A stretch of 64,000 bases of DNA. Origin: Phycomyces blakesleeanus NRRL 1555(-). Lineage: Eukaryota; Mucoromycota; Mucoromycetes; Mucorales; Phycomycetaceae. How positions within the stretch are numbered: position 1 is the first letter of the stretch; every line of letters begins with the position of its first letter. The position numbers and the translations under genes are program-made. The stretch covers positions 186,001 through 250,000 of the forward strand of contig NW_017265149.1 in the NCBI RefSeq assembly GCF_001638985.1, read 5' to 3'. The notes under the pieces were generated by a model that saw nothing but the letters and a program-made list of their open reading frames with translations, was not told where the DNA came from and searched no databases. Of this stretch, positions 1 to 12,110 are shown piece by piece.

Positions 1-1139
1 GTACTTCTTTTAATGTTTTCCCTTCATTATGAATTATGAAACAATTACATATTAATAAATCTATGTTTCATAATGATATAAAACGCTTTCTAGACCAACA
101 TCAGTACCGTATGAATTGTCTCAAACTTCTAATTCTACCATATATAAAAGGTCTACAGATTTTTTTTAAAAAAAAATGCAGAAACATAAAGATACTCTTG
201 ATTTCATGTAATAAAATCAGACCAAGATATCAAATTCTCAAAGTATGTTTGTTTGCTTTTAAAAAAATACGTTACCAAGGTGACAAAACACGATTCAAAG
301 CTATCAGGATGGGGTGTTTATCTACATAGCCTATACATATATATATTGCATTTTCACCAACTGTGAATAAACTCTGAATTTATTATTCGCTCACTTGTAA
401 TTACATTTTTACACATTTTGACTATAGTTAGATTTACGCTGATTTTTAGTTTCGTACAAAAAACCAGCTACTTATTTTATTTTTAAATATCTAATATCTA
501 ATATCAATCATAATCATTTTTATATACTTTTGAAATTTCTAGTATACCAATGGAACTACGACTATTAGACATTTATTAATACAGAAAAATCATTTTTTGT
601 GTGAATTTGACAAGGAAAAGATGTGAAAATGCATTAACGAAATTTTAGGTTATCGTTTTATGGATCAAGATGTTGTCTTTTTTTTTTATTCACAAACCCT
701 ATTTTTATAAGGACTAGCGCTAATCTTGTTTTGAGTATAAAAATTTAACATATACATTCTAGTGACAATACAAACTACTTGTTTGATATTATAAAAGCTT
801 GAAATAGTAAAAAGAATAAAATTAAAAGGGATCCATTTTGATTGTTTCCCAAAAAACTACACTCTAGAAACCTTTAAAACTCTTCATAACCAAAATGCTT
901 GCTATTTATTAAAATCTCCAATATGTTTCTTCCTTTTAATATATTTTTCTTAATAGTATATTTTACCACACAGTCCATAGTCTGCACAATATTAATATTA
1001 TTTATCCCTTCCGCATTCATTCAATTTATCACTTTTGGTTTTTATTTATTTATTAGTGAATGTAAAGAGACAATGTTCTTTTTATGATATTTTTCAATTT
1101 TTTCTTCTTTTGATATAAGTATAGTTTCGAACAATCCGA
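1..1139. other. AT-rich stretch with no gene seen
   Basis: I see no open frame with protein-like composition, no splice-connected exons and no RNA gene. The short open frames here are low-complexity and AT-driven. The right end is the 3' flank of the minus-strand eIF2 gamma gene. Confidence 0.6.
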
Positions 1140-1253
1140 TTAATTTGCCTCGGCCTCCAGAACGGTTCCTCTCTTGATCTTACCCCAGCCGATAAGTCTA
1201 CAAAGTAATATTAAAGTCAATACATTTACAGCAACAAAAGTCGATTTTATTTT

Positions 1254-1290
<37 letters not shown>

Positions 1291-3088
1291 ATCAATATCG
1301 TATAAACTTACCGCCAATGTCTCTCAATCTTTCTAGAGATGGCAACCTTGTCACCAACTTCGGTACATGTAGGTCCAGTCAAAACAATCTTTGCAAGATC
1401 AGCCTTGACACCGACAACACGACCACCAGTAGAAACTGAACCAATGTTGACAAGTAGTAATTCACCCTTGGTAAGTTTGGCAACCTTGGCTTGCTTCTTA
1501 TCATCGGTCTTTACACCCAACAGGCGACGCAACAAAAAGTATGAAATCTCGAGTTCAGTGTAGATAGAGGGAAGACTTCCGGGGTAGCCCAAAACTTGAC
1601 CAACGAGACGATCACCACGGCAGAGGGTAGGATCCATCTGAGTTCCAACACCTAAAAACCATGCCCATAAGGATGACAGCGAATTATTTGCAGTAGTACC
1701 TTACCAATTAAACCACCAGGAACAGCAAACTCAAGCTTGTTTGTCTCGGCAGCAAGAGTCAAAATCTTGGAAAGAATGGGTCTGGCTCTAATTTTACCTT
1801 CCTGATCCTTAATGATTACACCAGGACGGACTTCAATCTCATCTCCAATCTTCAAAACACCCTTCAAAATTGATCCACCTGCAACACCACCCTGAAGATG
1901 ATTGACATCAGCACCAGGTTTGTTAATATCGAAAGAACGAATGACGATCAAACGGGGAACGGCAGTAAAGTCACGAACAGGCACGGGGATCTTCTTGGTA
2001 ATGTATTCATTAATGGCATCAATGTTGTACTTAAGCTGGGCAGAGATGGGAATAATTGGTGCACCATCAGCAACAGTACCCTTAACAAAAGAAAGAATAT
2101 CCTCATGCTGCTCCTGTGCTGCCTTTTCCTTGACAAGATCAACCTTGTTCTGCAAGATAATGACATGCTTCAACTTCATGATCTCAATAGCAGCCAAATG
2201 CTCAGAGGTCTGGGGCTGAGGACAGGATTCGTTACCAGCAATCAACAAGAGTGCTGCGTCCATGACAGCGGCACCAGACAACATAGTAGTCATGAGAATG
2301 TCGTGACCTGGGCAATCGACGAACGATACATGTCTGATTAACTTCATCTTGCTACCACAGCCAACACGTTCACACATAGGGTGGTCCTCCTTGGAAGAGC
2401 CGTATGATTTGTAACACCCGGGACGGGGGCATGCCTCGTTCTCACACTTGTAGATCTTTGCGTTTGCATAACCAAGCTTAATGGTAATGTTTCTCTCCAT
2501 CTCGTTCTTGAAACGAACGGTCTAACCAGCAGCTAAACCAGGTCAATAAACCTCCTTCCACTCATAAAGACGCGTAGTCCGAGATGATGGTGGTTACCTG
2601 GACACCAGAAATAGCTTTGACAACGGTGGATTTACCGTGAGCTACGTGACCAATGGTACCTTTTTATTGTTATTTTTTTTTGGAAAAGAAGAAATTATTA
2701 GCATTCATTAAATTCCAAGTTTAGAAACAACACACATATACATATTAAATATTGAATGTATAATTTTTAATGGATATCTCTATATACATATATTTAAGTT
2801 AAGTTTGCCTTGTAGAAGTTTTTTTTTGGGGGGTGTTAAGACCCCGTCCACTTCAATACCGCAGTATCGATTTTCTTCTCTTTTTTTTCCCTCTTAAAAT
2901 AATAATAATAACAATAATAGTAGTAATAATAATAATGATAAAAATAATAATAATAGCAGTAAATAGATAAGTAAATAAAGCTCGTATTTACCGATATTGA
3001 TAGTGGCCTGCTTAGAGATAACCTCATGAGACAATGGGTTCAACTTGGAAGTATCAATAGAAACTGGTGTAATTGTAGTGTCCGCCAT
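1140..3088 (-). CDS. GCD11: Eukaryotic translation initiation factor 2 subunit gamma
   Basis: This is the GTPase subunit of eIF2, which delivers Met-tRNAi to the 40S ribosome. Five exons join in frame: 3088-2992, 2659-2598, 2521-1705, 1651-1312 and 1197-1140. Exon 2 encodes the P-loop GHVAHGKST and the switch region continues as [18 protein letters not shown]. Four zinc-ligand-type cysteines follow at [17 protein letters not shown] and the downstream MCERVGCG. The G3 motif is DCPGHD and the G4 motif NKVD. The C-terminal exon reads [18 protein letters not shown] before TAA. The start gives [17 protein letters not shown], which aligns with the usual eIF2 gamma N-terminus. Introns 1 and 4 carry simple repeats. 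Motif order, domains and length all fit the family. The alternative homologue EF-Tu is excluded by the zinc insert. Confidence 0.97.
1257..1287. repeat. (AT)n microsatellite in the last eIF2 gamma intron
   Basis: An uninterrupted run of about fifteen AT units lies inside intron 4 of the eIF2 gamma gene, between exons 1651-1312 and 1197-1140. Confidence 0.9.
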
Positions 3089-3573
3089 GATGCCTTCTAA
3101 AGCTAATAATAATTTAAGTCCATGATCTGGTCATCGGGAACAATACACCCTGTGACTTACTGTGCAGTTAATGAAGATTCCTTTCGATTGTTGTGTGGGA
3201 TTAAGAATCAGGATTGAACACAACTTCAAAGCACAAATTGCGTAGAAATGACACTCCAGGTTGAATACGCAAAAAACAGTTTAGTGGCTAAAAAAAGTTC
3301 ACAGTCACGTGAATCAAAGAGGGACGGGGTCAACTATTTAAAAGGCCGCCAATAATTTTTTCGGTGTGCAAAATTGAAGTTGGGTAACAAACGAAGAAAC
3401 CAAAAATATTTTAGTACTTTTTGGTTATTCTCATCAATTGGATAAATGTATACATATGAAAGTATGTTTTTTTTTGTATATTTACATAATGAAGATCTGA
3501 AAGTTTATTTTGTATAGAATGTTTTTTTAAGCAACCGCGAAAACAAGTAATACTCTTTCTCTTTTATATAATT

Positions 3574-5429
3574 CTACTCTTCCTTCAACAATGATTTCTA
3601 AAAAGAAAGGTATTGTTACAATTAGTATTTATGTTAATAAGGATAAAGACCATTAATTAAATACCTTTTGCTGCCCAATTACTACAGGAAGCTTTGAAAT
3701 AATGATGCTAAAGATAAACAATGCAAAAAATCCAACAGATGCAGCCAATGGCTTCTGAAGGTAACGGATTGAAGAATACTCATAGGTGATCTATTATTCA
3801 ATACAAATCCTTATTAGCCACTTGTTAGGAAAAAGAATGTACTCATTGTAGCTCTTGCCTGAATTGGTTGAGAATGCTCGTTGATCACATTAAATTTCTT
3901 TAACACAACCTTGTAATGACCAGTAGTATCAAAATTGGTAAAGTGTTTTGTGTGTTCAATAGAATCCAACTTAAAAGGAGCATTCACTTTAACGTTTCTA
4001 TTGTTTAATGTGTGGCGTAAGTTTTAGGCCTGATCCATTTGCATATTAATCATTGAATACTTACTTGGCGCCCTCAGGAAGTATAACATTGACTTCAACT
4101 TTCTCCACTGCCATATCGATTACATTTTCCACAAACTTGAAATTAAGAATATAGACTCCACTCTTTTTGGAGTAACGAGCAAAGTATCCCAAGTCAATGT
4201 TGTAGCCATGGAACCAGGTGTAATTCCATCCGCCATACAGAGGGTAACGAGGCTTGATATCCAAAATAGTAGCCGAAGGTCCGTATGTGAGAGCGGATGT
4301 AGATACATTACCAATGTCATCCCGGTAGTAAATATCACGGGCATGAGCTGGAAGTTCAAGAGGAAGATGTTGAAGCACATTTGTCTGAGCATGAACGGAT
4401 CTTGAAAGCTGGTACTTGGCACGGTTAAAGGGCTCTTCCATCCTAAACGACAAGAATTCACAATTAGATTCCACCCACGTTTCTCCTTTCGTTTTTCGCT
4501 TTAAGGAATTCCCTTTCTTACTTTGCACCATCGTGACGCAGGGCAAAATGCTCTTCAACGGCCAGATTGCCACCCCAATGCGATAACTGAAAGTCACGGC
4601 GGAGACTGGTTAAGGTCAGGACAGGCTTAAGGTATTCATAGTGGCAAGACAAAATGTTGTAGCTCTCGGCAGGGATATTCTGGAAGGGACCATAGATAAT
4701 CTTGTTACCAGTCTTGACTACTATCTCATCATTTCCTGTGTATGACAAAATCTTCTCATTGGGAAGTCTAAAGGACAGTTCATAAGAAAATTATATTCCA
4801 GAATATAGAAAAAACTTACTGAAGGGTAGTCTTGATTTCCTCGGTGTTGTAGGGAGAGAACAGATAGACATTGCCATTGAAAATCAAATGCTGTCGAGAA
4901 ATCTGGGGCAGCTTCTTAGGAAGAGGTTCAATAACGTTGGTGTATGCAACCTTGACTCCAAAGCGAATCTCTTCATCTGGTTGTAAAGGAGAATCGAATG
5001 TCACTTTGTACAACTGCAGTTCCCTAATACCAGGGCATTAATACTCGATTCAGAATGCGACAATGACCTTGTTGCATAGCCTTACTTTTCAGAATCAAAT
5101 CCGGCCTGTTCGATAGACAGGGCGGTCTTTGGTCCCTGGCGTAAAAAGGCATTGATAGACGCGATGTTCTCCTCATCCTGAGCTTTGAAAGTTAAGTAGT
5201 ACTCATTTACTGGCTGATTTCCTATGTTCTTTGCACGGAATCCAATGTCCTCGTGTACAATAGGAGTGCGCAAGTCAATAATACGAAGGACCTTGATGTT
5301 TTGGAAATGAGTAGGAATTGGAATTGTTGTCTTTGAAATGGAATTTGTAGGCGATGTAGCCGATGTTATAAAAGCACAGCATAATACTAGCAGTGCACCG
5401 AGCCAGATACGCAGCGAGGCACTCTGCAT
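3574..5429 (-). CDS. OST1: Oligosaccharyltransferase subunit 1 (ribophorin I)
   Basis: OST1 is an ER membrane subunit of the complex that transfers N-glycans to nascent proteins. Exons: 5429-5086, 5023-4820, 4767-4522, 4442-4065, 3997-3859 and 3790-3665. The start at 5429 was chosen because MQSASLRIWLGALLVLCCAF is a good signal peptide; an in-frame ATG at 5510 would add an unlikely 27-residue leader. Family-typical lumenal segments follow, such as FNGNVYLFSPYNT, LSHWGGNLAVEEHF and YPLYGGWNYTWFHGYN. The last large exon encodes a hydrophobic segment near LAASVGFFALFIFSIII, the single membrane anchor. The fifth intron starts with GC, not GT (CAG|GCAAGAG). The end is uncertain. Reading through stops at 3653 (QQKVFN), while a further intron (GTATTT...CTTTTTAG) would lead to a tiny exon 3597-3574 ending KKSLLKEE. 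Confidence 0.93.
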
Positions 5430-5916
5430 CGTTCTAGTCTTATGAGCCGAAAACGCGTGGAAGAGGAAGCAAAAAGCTGATAGATTAAATGAATCCAAAG
5501 AGCGAGCCAATCAATCGTTGATGCGTTCAGGCCTCACTTTCGGGAAGTCTAAATGCACCAGTGATCTGGCGCCAAAATGGAAATAAAAGACAATTGTATG
5601 TATTGGTGCTTATATGCGGGTTGAAAAAAAAACAGTCTTTGTACAGATACTTCTAGTGTATGAATTGTAACCTTAATATTTATTGAATAAAACAATGTAC
5701 ATATTGTTCACAGCCTTTGCTTAAGTTTACATTGGTTATCTATACAAAATTGTGGATTTTCAAAGATAACCTTTACCAAAATCCATGCGAGCATCTTATT
5801 GCGGCGAGCCAATTAAAAAGTGCCACGTCATCAACAATATTGTTTGTAAAAATCTTCAAGTATGGAAATTAGCTCTTCCTCTTTTTCGCATTACCGTTTC
5901 GTAAAGTTAAATCAAC

Positions 5917-6298
5917 ATGGCTCACGCAAATGTCTGGAATGCTCACCCCCGCTCCAACGGCAAGGGTTCTCGTCAGTGGTAAGTACAGTTGCTAATTACA
6001 AGGAATCCTCTTAAAAAGAAGAATGTAAAAAATGAGAAAGACGACGATGCACAAGCCACCACAACCTACTGTTTTGGAAAAAAAAACAGCCTTTAATAAC
6101 TTTTTATATATGATGTATCACAGCCGTGTCTGCGCTCACCGTGCTGGTCTGATCCGCAAGTACAACATCAACATCTGCCGTCAGTGCTTCCGCGAGTACG
6201 CTAGCGATATTGGCTTCAACAAGGTAAGAAAAAATGGTTAAATTTTCAACAACGGCATTCCATAACGGTCCTTTTCTGTCCACAAATAGTACCGTTAA
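5917..6298 (+). CDS. RPS29: 40S ribosomal protein S29 (uS14)
   Basis: This small zinc-binding protein of the 40S head is encoded in three exons, 5917-5978, 6124-6223 and 6290-6298. They give 56 residues, the normal size for eukaryotic S29. It begins [20 protein letters not shown], followed by a CxxC-x14-CxxC zinc site (CRVC and CRQC). It ends ASDIGFNK plus YR from the last exon. That last coding exon is only nine bases (TAC CGT TAA) behind an AAATAG acceptor. Without that splice the protein would end FNKVRKNG, which does not match the conserved C-terminus. The gene is divergent from OST1, with 487 bp between start codons. Confidence 0.96.
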
Positions 6299-6486
6299 AA
6301 AATGTACATGAAAGCGTCCTTCCTCTTTCAGCCGAGGAAGTGATGATGTTCTGGGGAGAAATGGATTTTCTTGGTCGCCCGTCTGTAGAAATGATCTGCT
6401 TTTGTGTGTACCTGAATATATATAGCAACCCAGACATCCAAATTCAATAGAAAATCATTTTAACAAATAACAACAACATCAAAAAT

Positions 6487-6524
6487 TATTATTATTATTA
6501 CTATTATTATTATTATTATTATTT
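6487..6524. repeat. (TTA)n microsatellite downstream of RPS29
   Basis: Imperfect TTA/ATT triplet repeats in the spacer between RPS29 and the DnaJ gene. Confidence 0.8.
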
Positions 6525-6726
6525 TTCTGATTATAGTTCGACATTATATAAAGCCATAGATGAGGTTCAACATGTAAAAACATGTGTGGAGACAATTTAG
6601 AAGGGGGAAAAGTGTAAAATATAAGGTTAACATGTGGTTACTTTTCGTTAAGAATTTTTATTATTCAAGTGCAAGTGCTGTGACTTGCCAAGACTCTACA
6701 ACTTTCTTTCAGTTTTATGAATTGTT

Positions 6727-7592
6727 ATGACTAGCATTCCAAATTACTATACTGTCCTTGACATTCCAATCACTGCTACTCAGGATGATGTTCGCCAAGG
6801 TCAGGATTCCAGTAAATGGCTTTTTTTTTTATAAAAAAAATTCTAATAATTACTTGGCAATCCAGCATACAAAAAACAAGCTCTTTTACATCATCCCGAT
6901 CGTCTCGATGATCAAGCCAGCGAAACTGAACGTTCTAAAGCGGTTAAATATTTCCAGTTAATCGCCGATGCTTATTATATCCTTGGCGACCAAGAAAGAA
7001 GAGCAGTATTTGATAGATCACATTCAAATACAGAAAATATATCTTTCGGCGGAAACCTTTCAACCACAGAACGCCAAGCGCATCTGATGTTTTCTGATGT
7101 TTTTGAAGAATTACTTAGACCCGAAGGTATTAACAACCTCTCAAAAGAAGAATGACATGAGTACCGTATTGGAATACTGAAGAAATAATGTAGTTGAGCA
7201 CCCATCTCATGTATGGAGTGTACTTGGTGCCGGTGCTGGCATAGTACTTGGTTTTATTATTGGAAATGTCGGAGGTGCTGCAATGGTATGTACTAAATCC
7301 TTATTTTGCTTTTCGGTTGAACAATGAAATAATTCGTATAATATACACACAGGGTGCGGTGGCAGGAAAGACAATAGGCCAAATCAGGGACAACAAAGGT
7401 AAGGTTAAGCAAGATAATATAATAGACAAAAATGAAAATAATGTTCTTTTTATTATTATTATTATTGCTTTTATAGGTGTCTCGGTGTATACTGCATTTG
7501 AACGTCTAGCTTCTCACGAAAGAAGAGATATTCTAACTGGTTTAGTGACCCGTTTTTTTGCTCATGGAGCAGCAGGTGTTTTAAAACAATAA
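6727..7592 (+). CDS. DnaJ (Hsp40)-domain protein with a glycine-rich membrane segment
   Basis: Exons 6727-6799, 6866-7126, 7194-7285, 7353-7398 and 7477-7592 join in frame. The N-terminal J domain begins MTSIPNYYTVLDI, carries the Hsp70-stimulating HPD motif in ALLHHPDR across the first splice, and continues AVKYFQLIADAYYILGD. The C-terminal half has a glycine-zipper-like hydrophobic stretch, SVLGAGAGIVLGFIIGN, suggesting membrane association. The protein ends TRFFAHGAAGVLKQ. The third intron (7127-7193) is needed: reading through it meets a TGA at 7153, while splicing gives PEVEHPSHVWS in frame. Single J-domain proteins with such tails are known in fungi. The specific Hsp70 partner and compartment cannot be read from the sequence. 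Confidence 0.85.
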
Positions 7593-7674
7593 AGAGATTA
7601 ATATTTATATGCAATGACAACAACAACAGAATATATAAGCTTTGTTGTAGAATAAGCGAATCATACAATTAATT

Positions 7675-8419
7675 TTAGTGGTCCAATCTAAAGATAAAAG
7701 GCAGTAAGCCTTCAATTGTGGTTTCAGTAAATTCCCCCTTTGTGTTGGAAAGGAGGACAGGGAGATCATCCGGGCCAAACTCGGAAATGAATTGTCTTAA
7801 GATAAAATTTAGAGTGGTTTTAGTGAGCTGTTTTATAAAGTAATCTATAGAAATAGATACTTTACCTGCAGATACCACACGGAGATATGTAGTTTTCTTC
7901 ATCAGACGAAACAGCAAGAGCTACAAACTTGGTGTGACCTTCGCTCTGTGCACAAAATAAGTACTCGCTCTCTACTATCTTTCCCACGGCATCCACTTAC
8001 AATAGCTTTGCAATAAGTTGTTCTCTCGGCGCACACAGTGGCACCTAAGCAAATTATAAGTACAATGCTATATATTTCCCAGGAAACTTACCAAAAGACG
8101 CGTTCTCAATATTACCACCTAATCAAATATACAAATACACACAAATTAGTGAAAAAGGAACCCTAAATAAAAGCCAGATAAATCAATTCAATTTACCCTG
8201 GAACAGAGTTCCGTCTTCTGTCAAAAGAGCAGCACCAACACGGAATTTTGAATAAGGTGAATACGATCTATCTTTTGCTATAGATTTACAAAACAAGAAT
8301 ATTACAGAATGAGATTGTGTCAAAGAGTAAAGAAAAAAAACTAAATCAAATAAATTACCTTGCATTGCAAGATTAACGAGATTTTGCTTTACTTCCTGAG
8401 TAAGTTCTTGGGCAGGCAT
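7675..8419 (-). CDS. CDD1: Cytidine deaminase
   Basis: The enzyme hydrolyses cytidine or deoxycytidine to the uridine form in pyrimidine salvage. Six exons (8419-8359, 8277-8197, 8118-8092, 8044-8001, 7945-7866 and 7795-7675) add up to 414 nt, exactly 137 codons plus stop, the normal length for the small tetrameric class. The substrate segment YSPYSKFRVGAALLTEDG is followed by GGNIENASFG. The zinc motif CAE lies in GATVCAERTTYCKAI, and the second zinc motif PCGIC in ISPCGICRQFISEF. Every splice keeps the frame. It is convergent with the DnaJ gene (82 bp apart) and divergent from the aminopeptidase gene. Confidence 0.95.
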
Positions 8420-8914
8420 AGTGGGATAAAAGGAAAAAGAGGAAAAAAAAGGGGAAGGGAAGGATGCCTGGTAATTTGCAAAGCTAGTACTTATAGTCGG
8501 TAATTTAAGGTTTATATATATAATGTATACTTAATCATGGTCATCAGCTACAATTTCAACAAACGAATGAGTGAGAGTAAAACCTGATACAAGAGAAAAA
8601 AGAAAGATAAGAATTGAGGGTATAATTTATACTTACAATCCGAACACACGCGTACAGATATGTGGCTATCACTCTGATACCCCCACTATATTTAATATAC
8701 ATGTCCTACCTTTGAAGCCTCGATCAACTCATAGCCTATTTTGACCGGTTAATAATCAATACGGTATTGTAGCCACTTGACACGCACTAAAATTGATTAA
8801 TACTCTATTAATGGACTTGAGCTTATAAGTGACACACATTATTGGAGTAGGGCGGTTTTTTTTTCTGTCTAAACCCAGTAAACTTTCAACACTGTTTTCT
8901 CTTCTCTTTTTGCA

Positions 8915-11403
8915 ATGTCCATTGTAATTCAAGATCCTAGCAGTCAGTCAAATTTGTCTGACATCAAGACAACCCATCTTCATCTCAACTGGACTATATC
9001 CTTTGAGAATAAGAACATCGCTGGACATGTACTCTTGGACCTTGTTACGTTGAAGGACAATGTTGATAGAGTTGTATTGGACACTAGTTTTATTGATTTA
9101 AAGAGTATTACTCTGGAAGGTAGCCCACTCAAGGTAATGTATATATATTCAAGAGTATAACAGACATATGGGTTGCTAAAATCGAATTATTCAGTACGAT
9201 TTGGCCGAACAACACGCTAGTCTTGGATCAGCCTTGACTATATATCTTACGGAGCCATTTGCTACTGCTGGACAAATGTTCCAGTTGAAAATCGATTACG
9301 CTACCACTGAAAAGTGCACTGCCATCCAGTTTTTGACAGCCGAGTAAGGAAATTCAAATGTATATTTATTGGCCATCAAAGTTTATTGAATCAAACACAT
9401 TTTTAGGCAAACCGTCGGAAAGAAACTTCCTTATCTCTTTTCTCAGTGCGAGCCAGTAAGTTATTGCTATAGAGTAATATCAAAGTAAAGCATACTTATA
9501 ATCTTTATTACAGATCCATGCCCGCTCTTTCATTCCTTGCCAGGACACACCGTCGATTAAACTGACATACTCTGCCTCGGTTACTTCGCCCTTGCAAGTA
9601 ATTATGTCAGCCCTGTCAACCTTATCCCAGCCATCCATATTGGATTCCAATTCAAAGACATATGGGTTCGAACAGCGCACTACTATTCCCACTTATCTTA
9701 TTGCCATTGCAGCCGGAAACCTGGTTGGGCGAGAAATCGGCCCTCGTAGTACAGTGTGGTGTGAGCCAGAAGTGGTGGATCAAGCTGCTTGGGAGTTCGA
9801 TGTAAGAATTGGTTAAGCCCGATCAATTTAGCAAACCGATACTAAGGAGTTATTTGCATTTTATTAGGATACAGAGAGATTCCTGTCCCTTGGTGAAGAT
9901 CTCTTGACACCTTACGAGTGGGGCCGATATGACCTGCTCGTACTGCCACCCTCATTCCCTTATGGTGGCATGGAGGTATAATCCTATACTATTCTTATTC
10001 TTGTTATTACATATACGCGGGGAATTTTATGTAAACTAATTTGAAACCTTTTGCCTGATTTGTTTTACAAAGAATCCTTGTTTGACTTTCTTAACACCTA
10101 GCTTGTTGGCGGGTGACAAGAGTGCAGTCCAGGTTGTTGCTCATGAGATCTCACACAGCTGGATGGGAAATCTTGTAACGACTCGCAACTGGGTATGGCA
10201 AGCAGGGTTTTATATTCTGAACTCTAATATCGTCCAAATTCATAAAACTCTTTTTAGGAACACTTTTGGCTAAACGAGGGTTGGACCGTTTTTGTTGAAA
10301 GAAAGATTATTGGACGTCTTCACGGCGAAGCATCCAGACAGTTTAGCGCTATCATCGGTGAGGATAAATTAACGCGATCATTTTTTTTTAAAAAAAGTAT
10401 AAGAGTATTTATGGTTTTTCTTAAAGGATGGAAGGCATTGAAAGAGAGTGTCGAGTTGTTTGGCCAAGATTCCCCTGCGACTGTTTTGAACACTGATCTC
10501 AGCAGTGGAATTAATCCTGATGATTACTTTAGCTCTATTCCATATGGTATGTTGGCGTTTTCTTTTAAAAGAAAAAATTACTTGCACAAAGATCAATTTA
10601 TTGATCTTTCTTATATATATATATATATGTAGAAAAAGGATTCAATCTGCTTTATCATATTGAAAGTGTTGTGGGTGGAGCCTCTGTATTTGAACCCTAT
10701 ATGAAGTCTCATGTCCAGAAGTATGCCCACAAATCTATCACAACTCAAGACTGGAAGAACCATTTATTCGAATATATGTTGGAAAATAATGGCCAGGAAA
10801 CTGTCGACAAACTCAATACTATTGATTTTGACCTCTGGCTTAAGGGTACCGGGATGCCACCTGTAATTCCTCAATTTGACACCACTCTTGCCGACATATG
10901 CTACACCTTAGCTGACCGTTGGGATAAGGCAAGAGATGAAGAAAGTCTTTCAGAGTTCTCATCTAATGATCTGAACAACATGAGCTCTCTTCAAAAAGGT
11001 AAAAGTTAATTTTATGTAAAAAATACGTTTTCTTTTTAATCTAAATTGTGTGAATGTTATCATATTAGTTGTCTTTTTGGAACGTTTATCTGATGATAAA
11101 CCTCTGTCTCACGCTGCTTTGGCAAAAATGGATGAACTTTACCAGATGACACTAATCCGTAATGCCGATGTTCGCTTCCGCTGGCAGAAATTGTGTCTAC
11201 TTGCAAGCTATGAGCCTATTTACCCTCATGTTGTTGCATTTGTATCTGAACAAGGCCGTATGAAATTTGTTAGACCTCTCTATCGTTTACTTTACCGCGC
11301 CAAAAATGGGTCTGAACTAGCAAGAGAAACGTTCTTAAAGCACAAGACTTTTTACCATCCTATTGCTTCTACTCTTGTTGAAAAAGACATTGGTTTAAAA
11401 TAG
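8915..11403 (+). CDS. LAP2: M1-family aminopeptidase, leukotriene A4 hydrolase type
   Basis: This zinc metallopeptidase removes N-terminal residues and in some homologues opens epoxides. Ten exons join in frame: 8915-9133, 9195-9343, 9407-9455, 9514-9801, 9868-9975, 10073-10192, 10258-10357, 10427-10546, 10633-10998 and 11069-11403. The order is an N-terminal beta domain, then the exopeptidase motif YGGMEN (split by intron 5), then the zinc site [12 protein letters not shown] with the third ligand in NEGW, then a helical C-terminal domain ending [19 protein letters not shown]. The HEISHSW spelling and the presence of the LTA4H-type C-terminal helical domain set it apart from other M1 peptidases. 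It appears complete. Whether it acts on lipid epoxides cannot be judged here. Confidence 0.94.
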
Positions 11404-12110
11404 ATATATTCTAGTCAAAGCATTTTTTTTTCTTTTTGTTATTTTGGCCTGGTTAATAACTTGTTGCTTTCTAGTCCAAAAAATGTTTTAGACCATTTAA
11501 TATACCTGTTAATTTAGTTTGTATATGACATTTTATCATATTTTTATTTCATGATTCAATATCCTTTCTTATTGTTGTTTCGGTCTAAAACACGACACAA
11601 GTTAATTACATTTACCAAAATATTTATTTTGGAGTAAAATTCATACTTAGGTATTGCTCAAGATATCGTAGCTTGTGTTTTTAAGAAGAAAATATTGACT
11701 TTTACCTATCGCTCCAGAGAAGCAAAACAAATATGGAATTGTATTTTCGAGGACCATAAATAAAGATCGGAAAATAGAGCACATTTATCGAAAAAGTCAA
11801 CGCATCTAGTAACAGTTTAAAACTAATAGATAAATGAGCGCGAATATCAATCATCAGCAGTGATAGTCTGAAAATAAAACAACCCGGACCAAAGACTCGT
11901 TGAGAACGTTTGGAAATATATTACATACAGACTGAGGACAAGAATACATGCCCAACAAAAAAAAAGTCTTGAGGAGCTGACTACAGCTGTATATAAACAA
12001 TAAAATATTAATTCAGCTGAAATATGTAAAATACATTACATGTTCACGTATAATTACATAACCAAACTTAATAAGGGATGTGGGTAATTCACACTTTGTT
12101 ATTCAAAATA
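11404..12110. other. Intergenic, no gene seen
   Basis: AT-rich spacer between the aminopeptidase stop codon and a MITE. No supported exon, RNA gene or repeat was found. Confidence 0.6.

Noticed and set aside
1898..2341. Plus-strand open frames over eIF2 gamma
   Set aside because: They overlap the highly conserved minus-strand GTPase exon and have no family features.
2836..3027. Tyr/Leu-rich open frames on the minus strand
   Set aside because: They come from ATT/TTA repeats inside the first eIF2 gamma intron.
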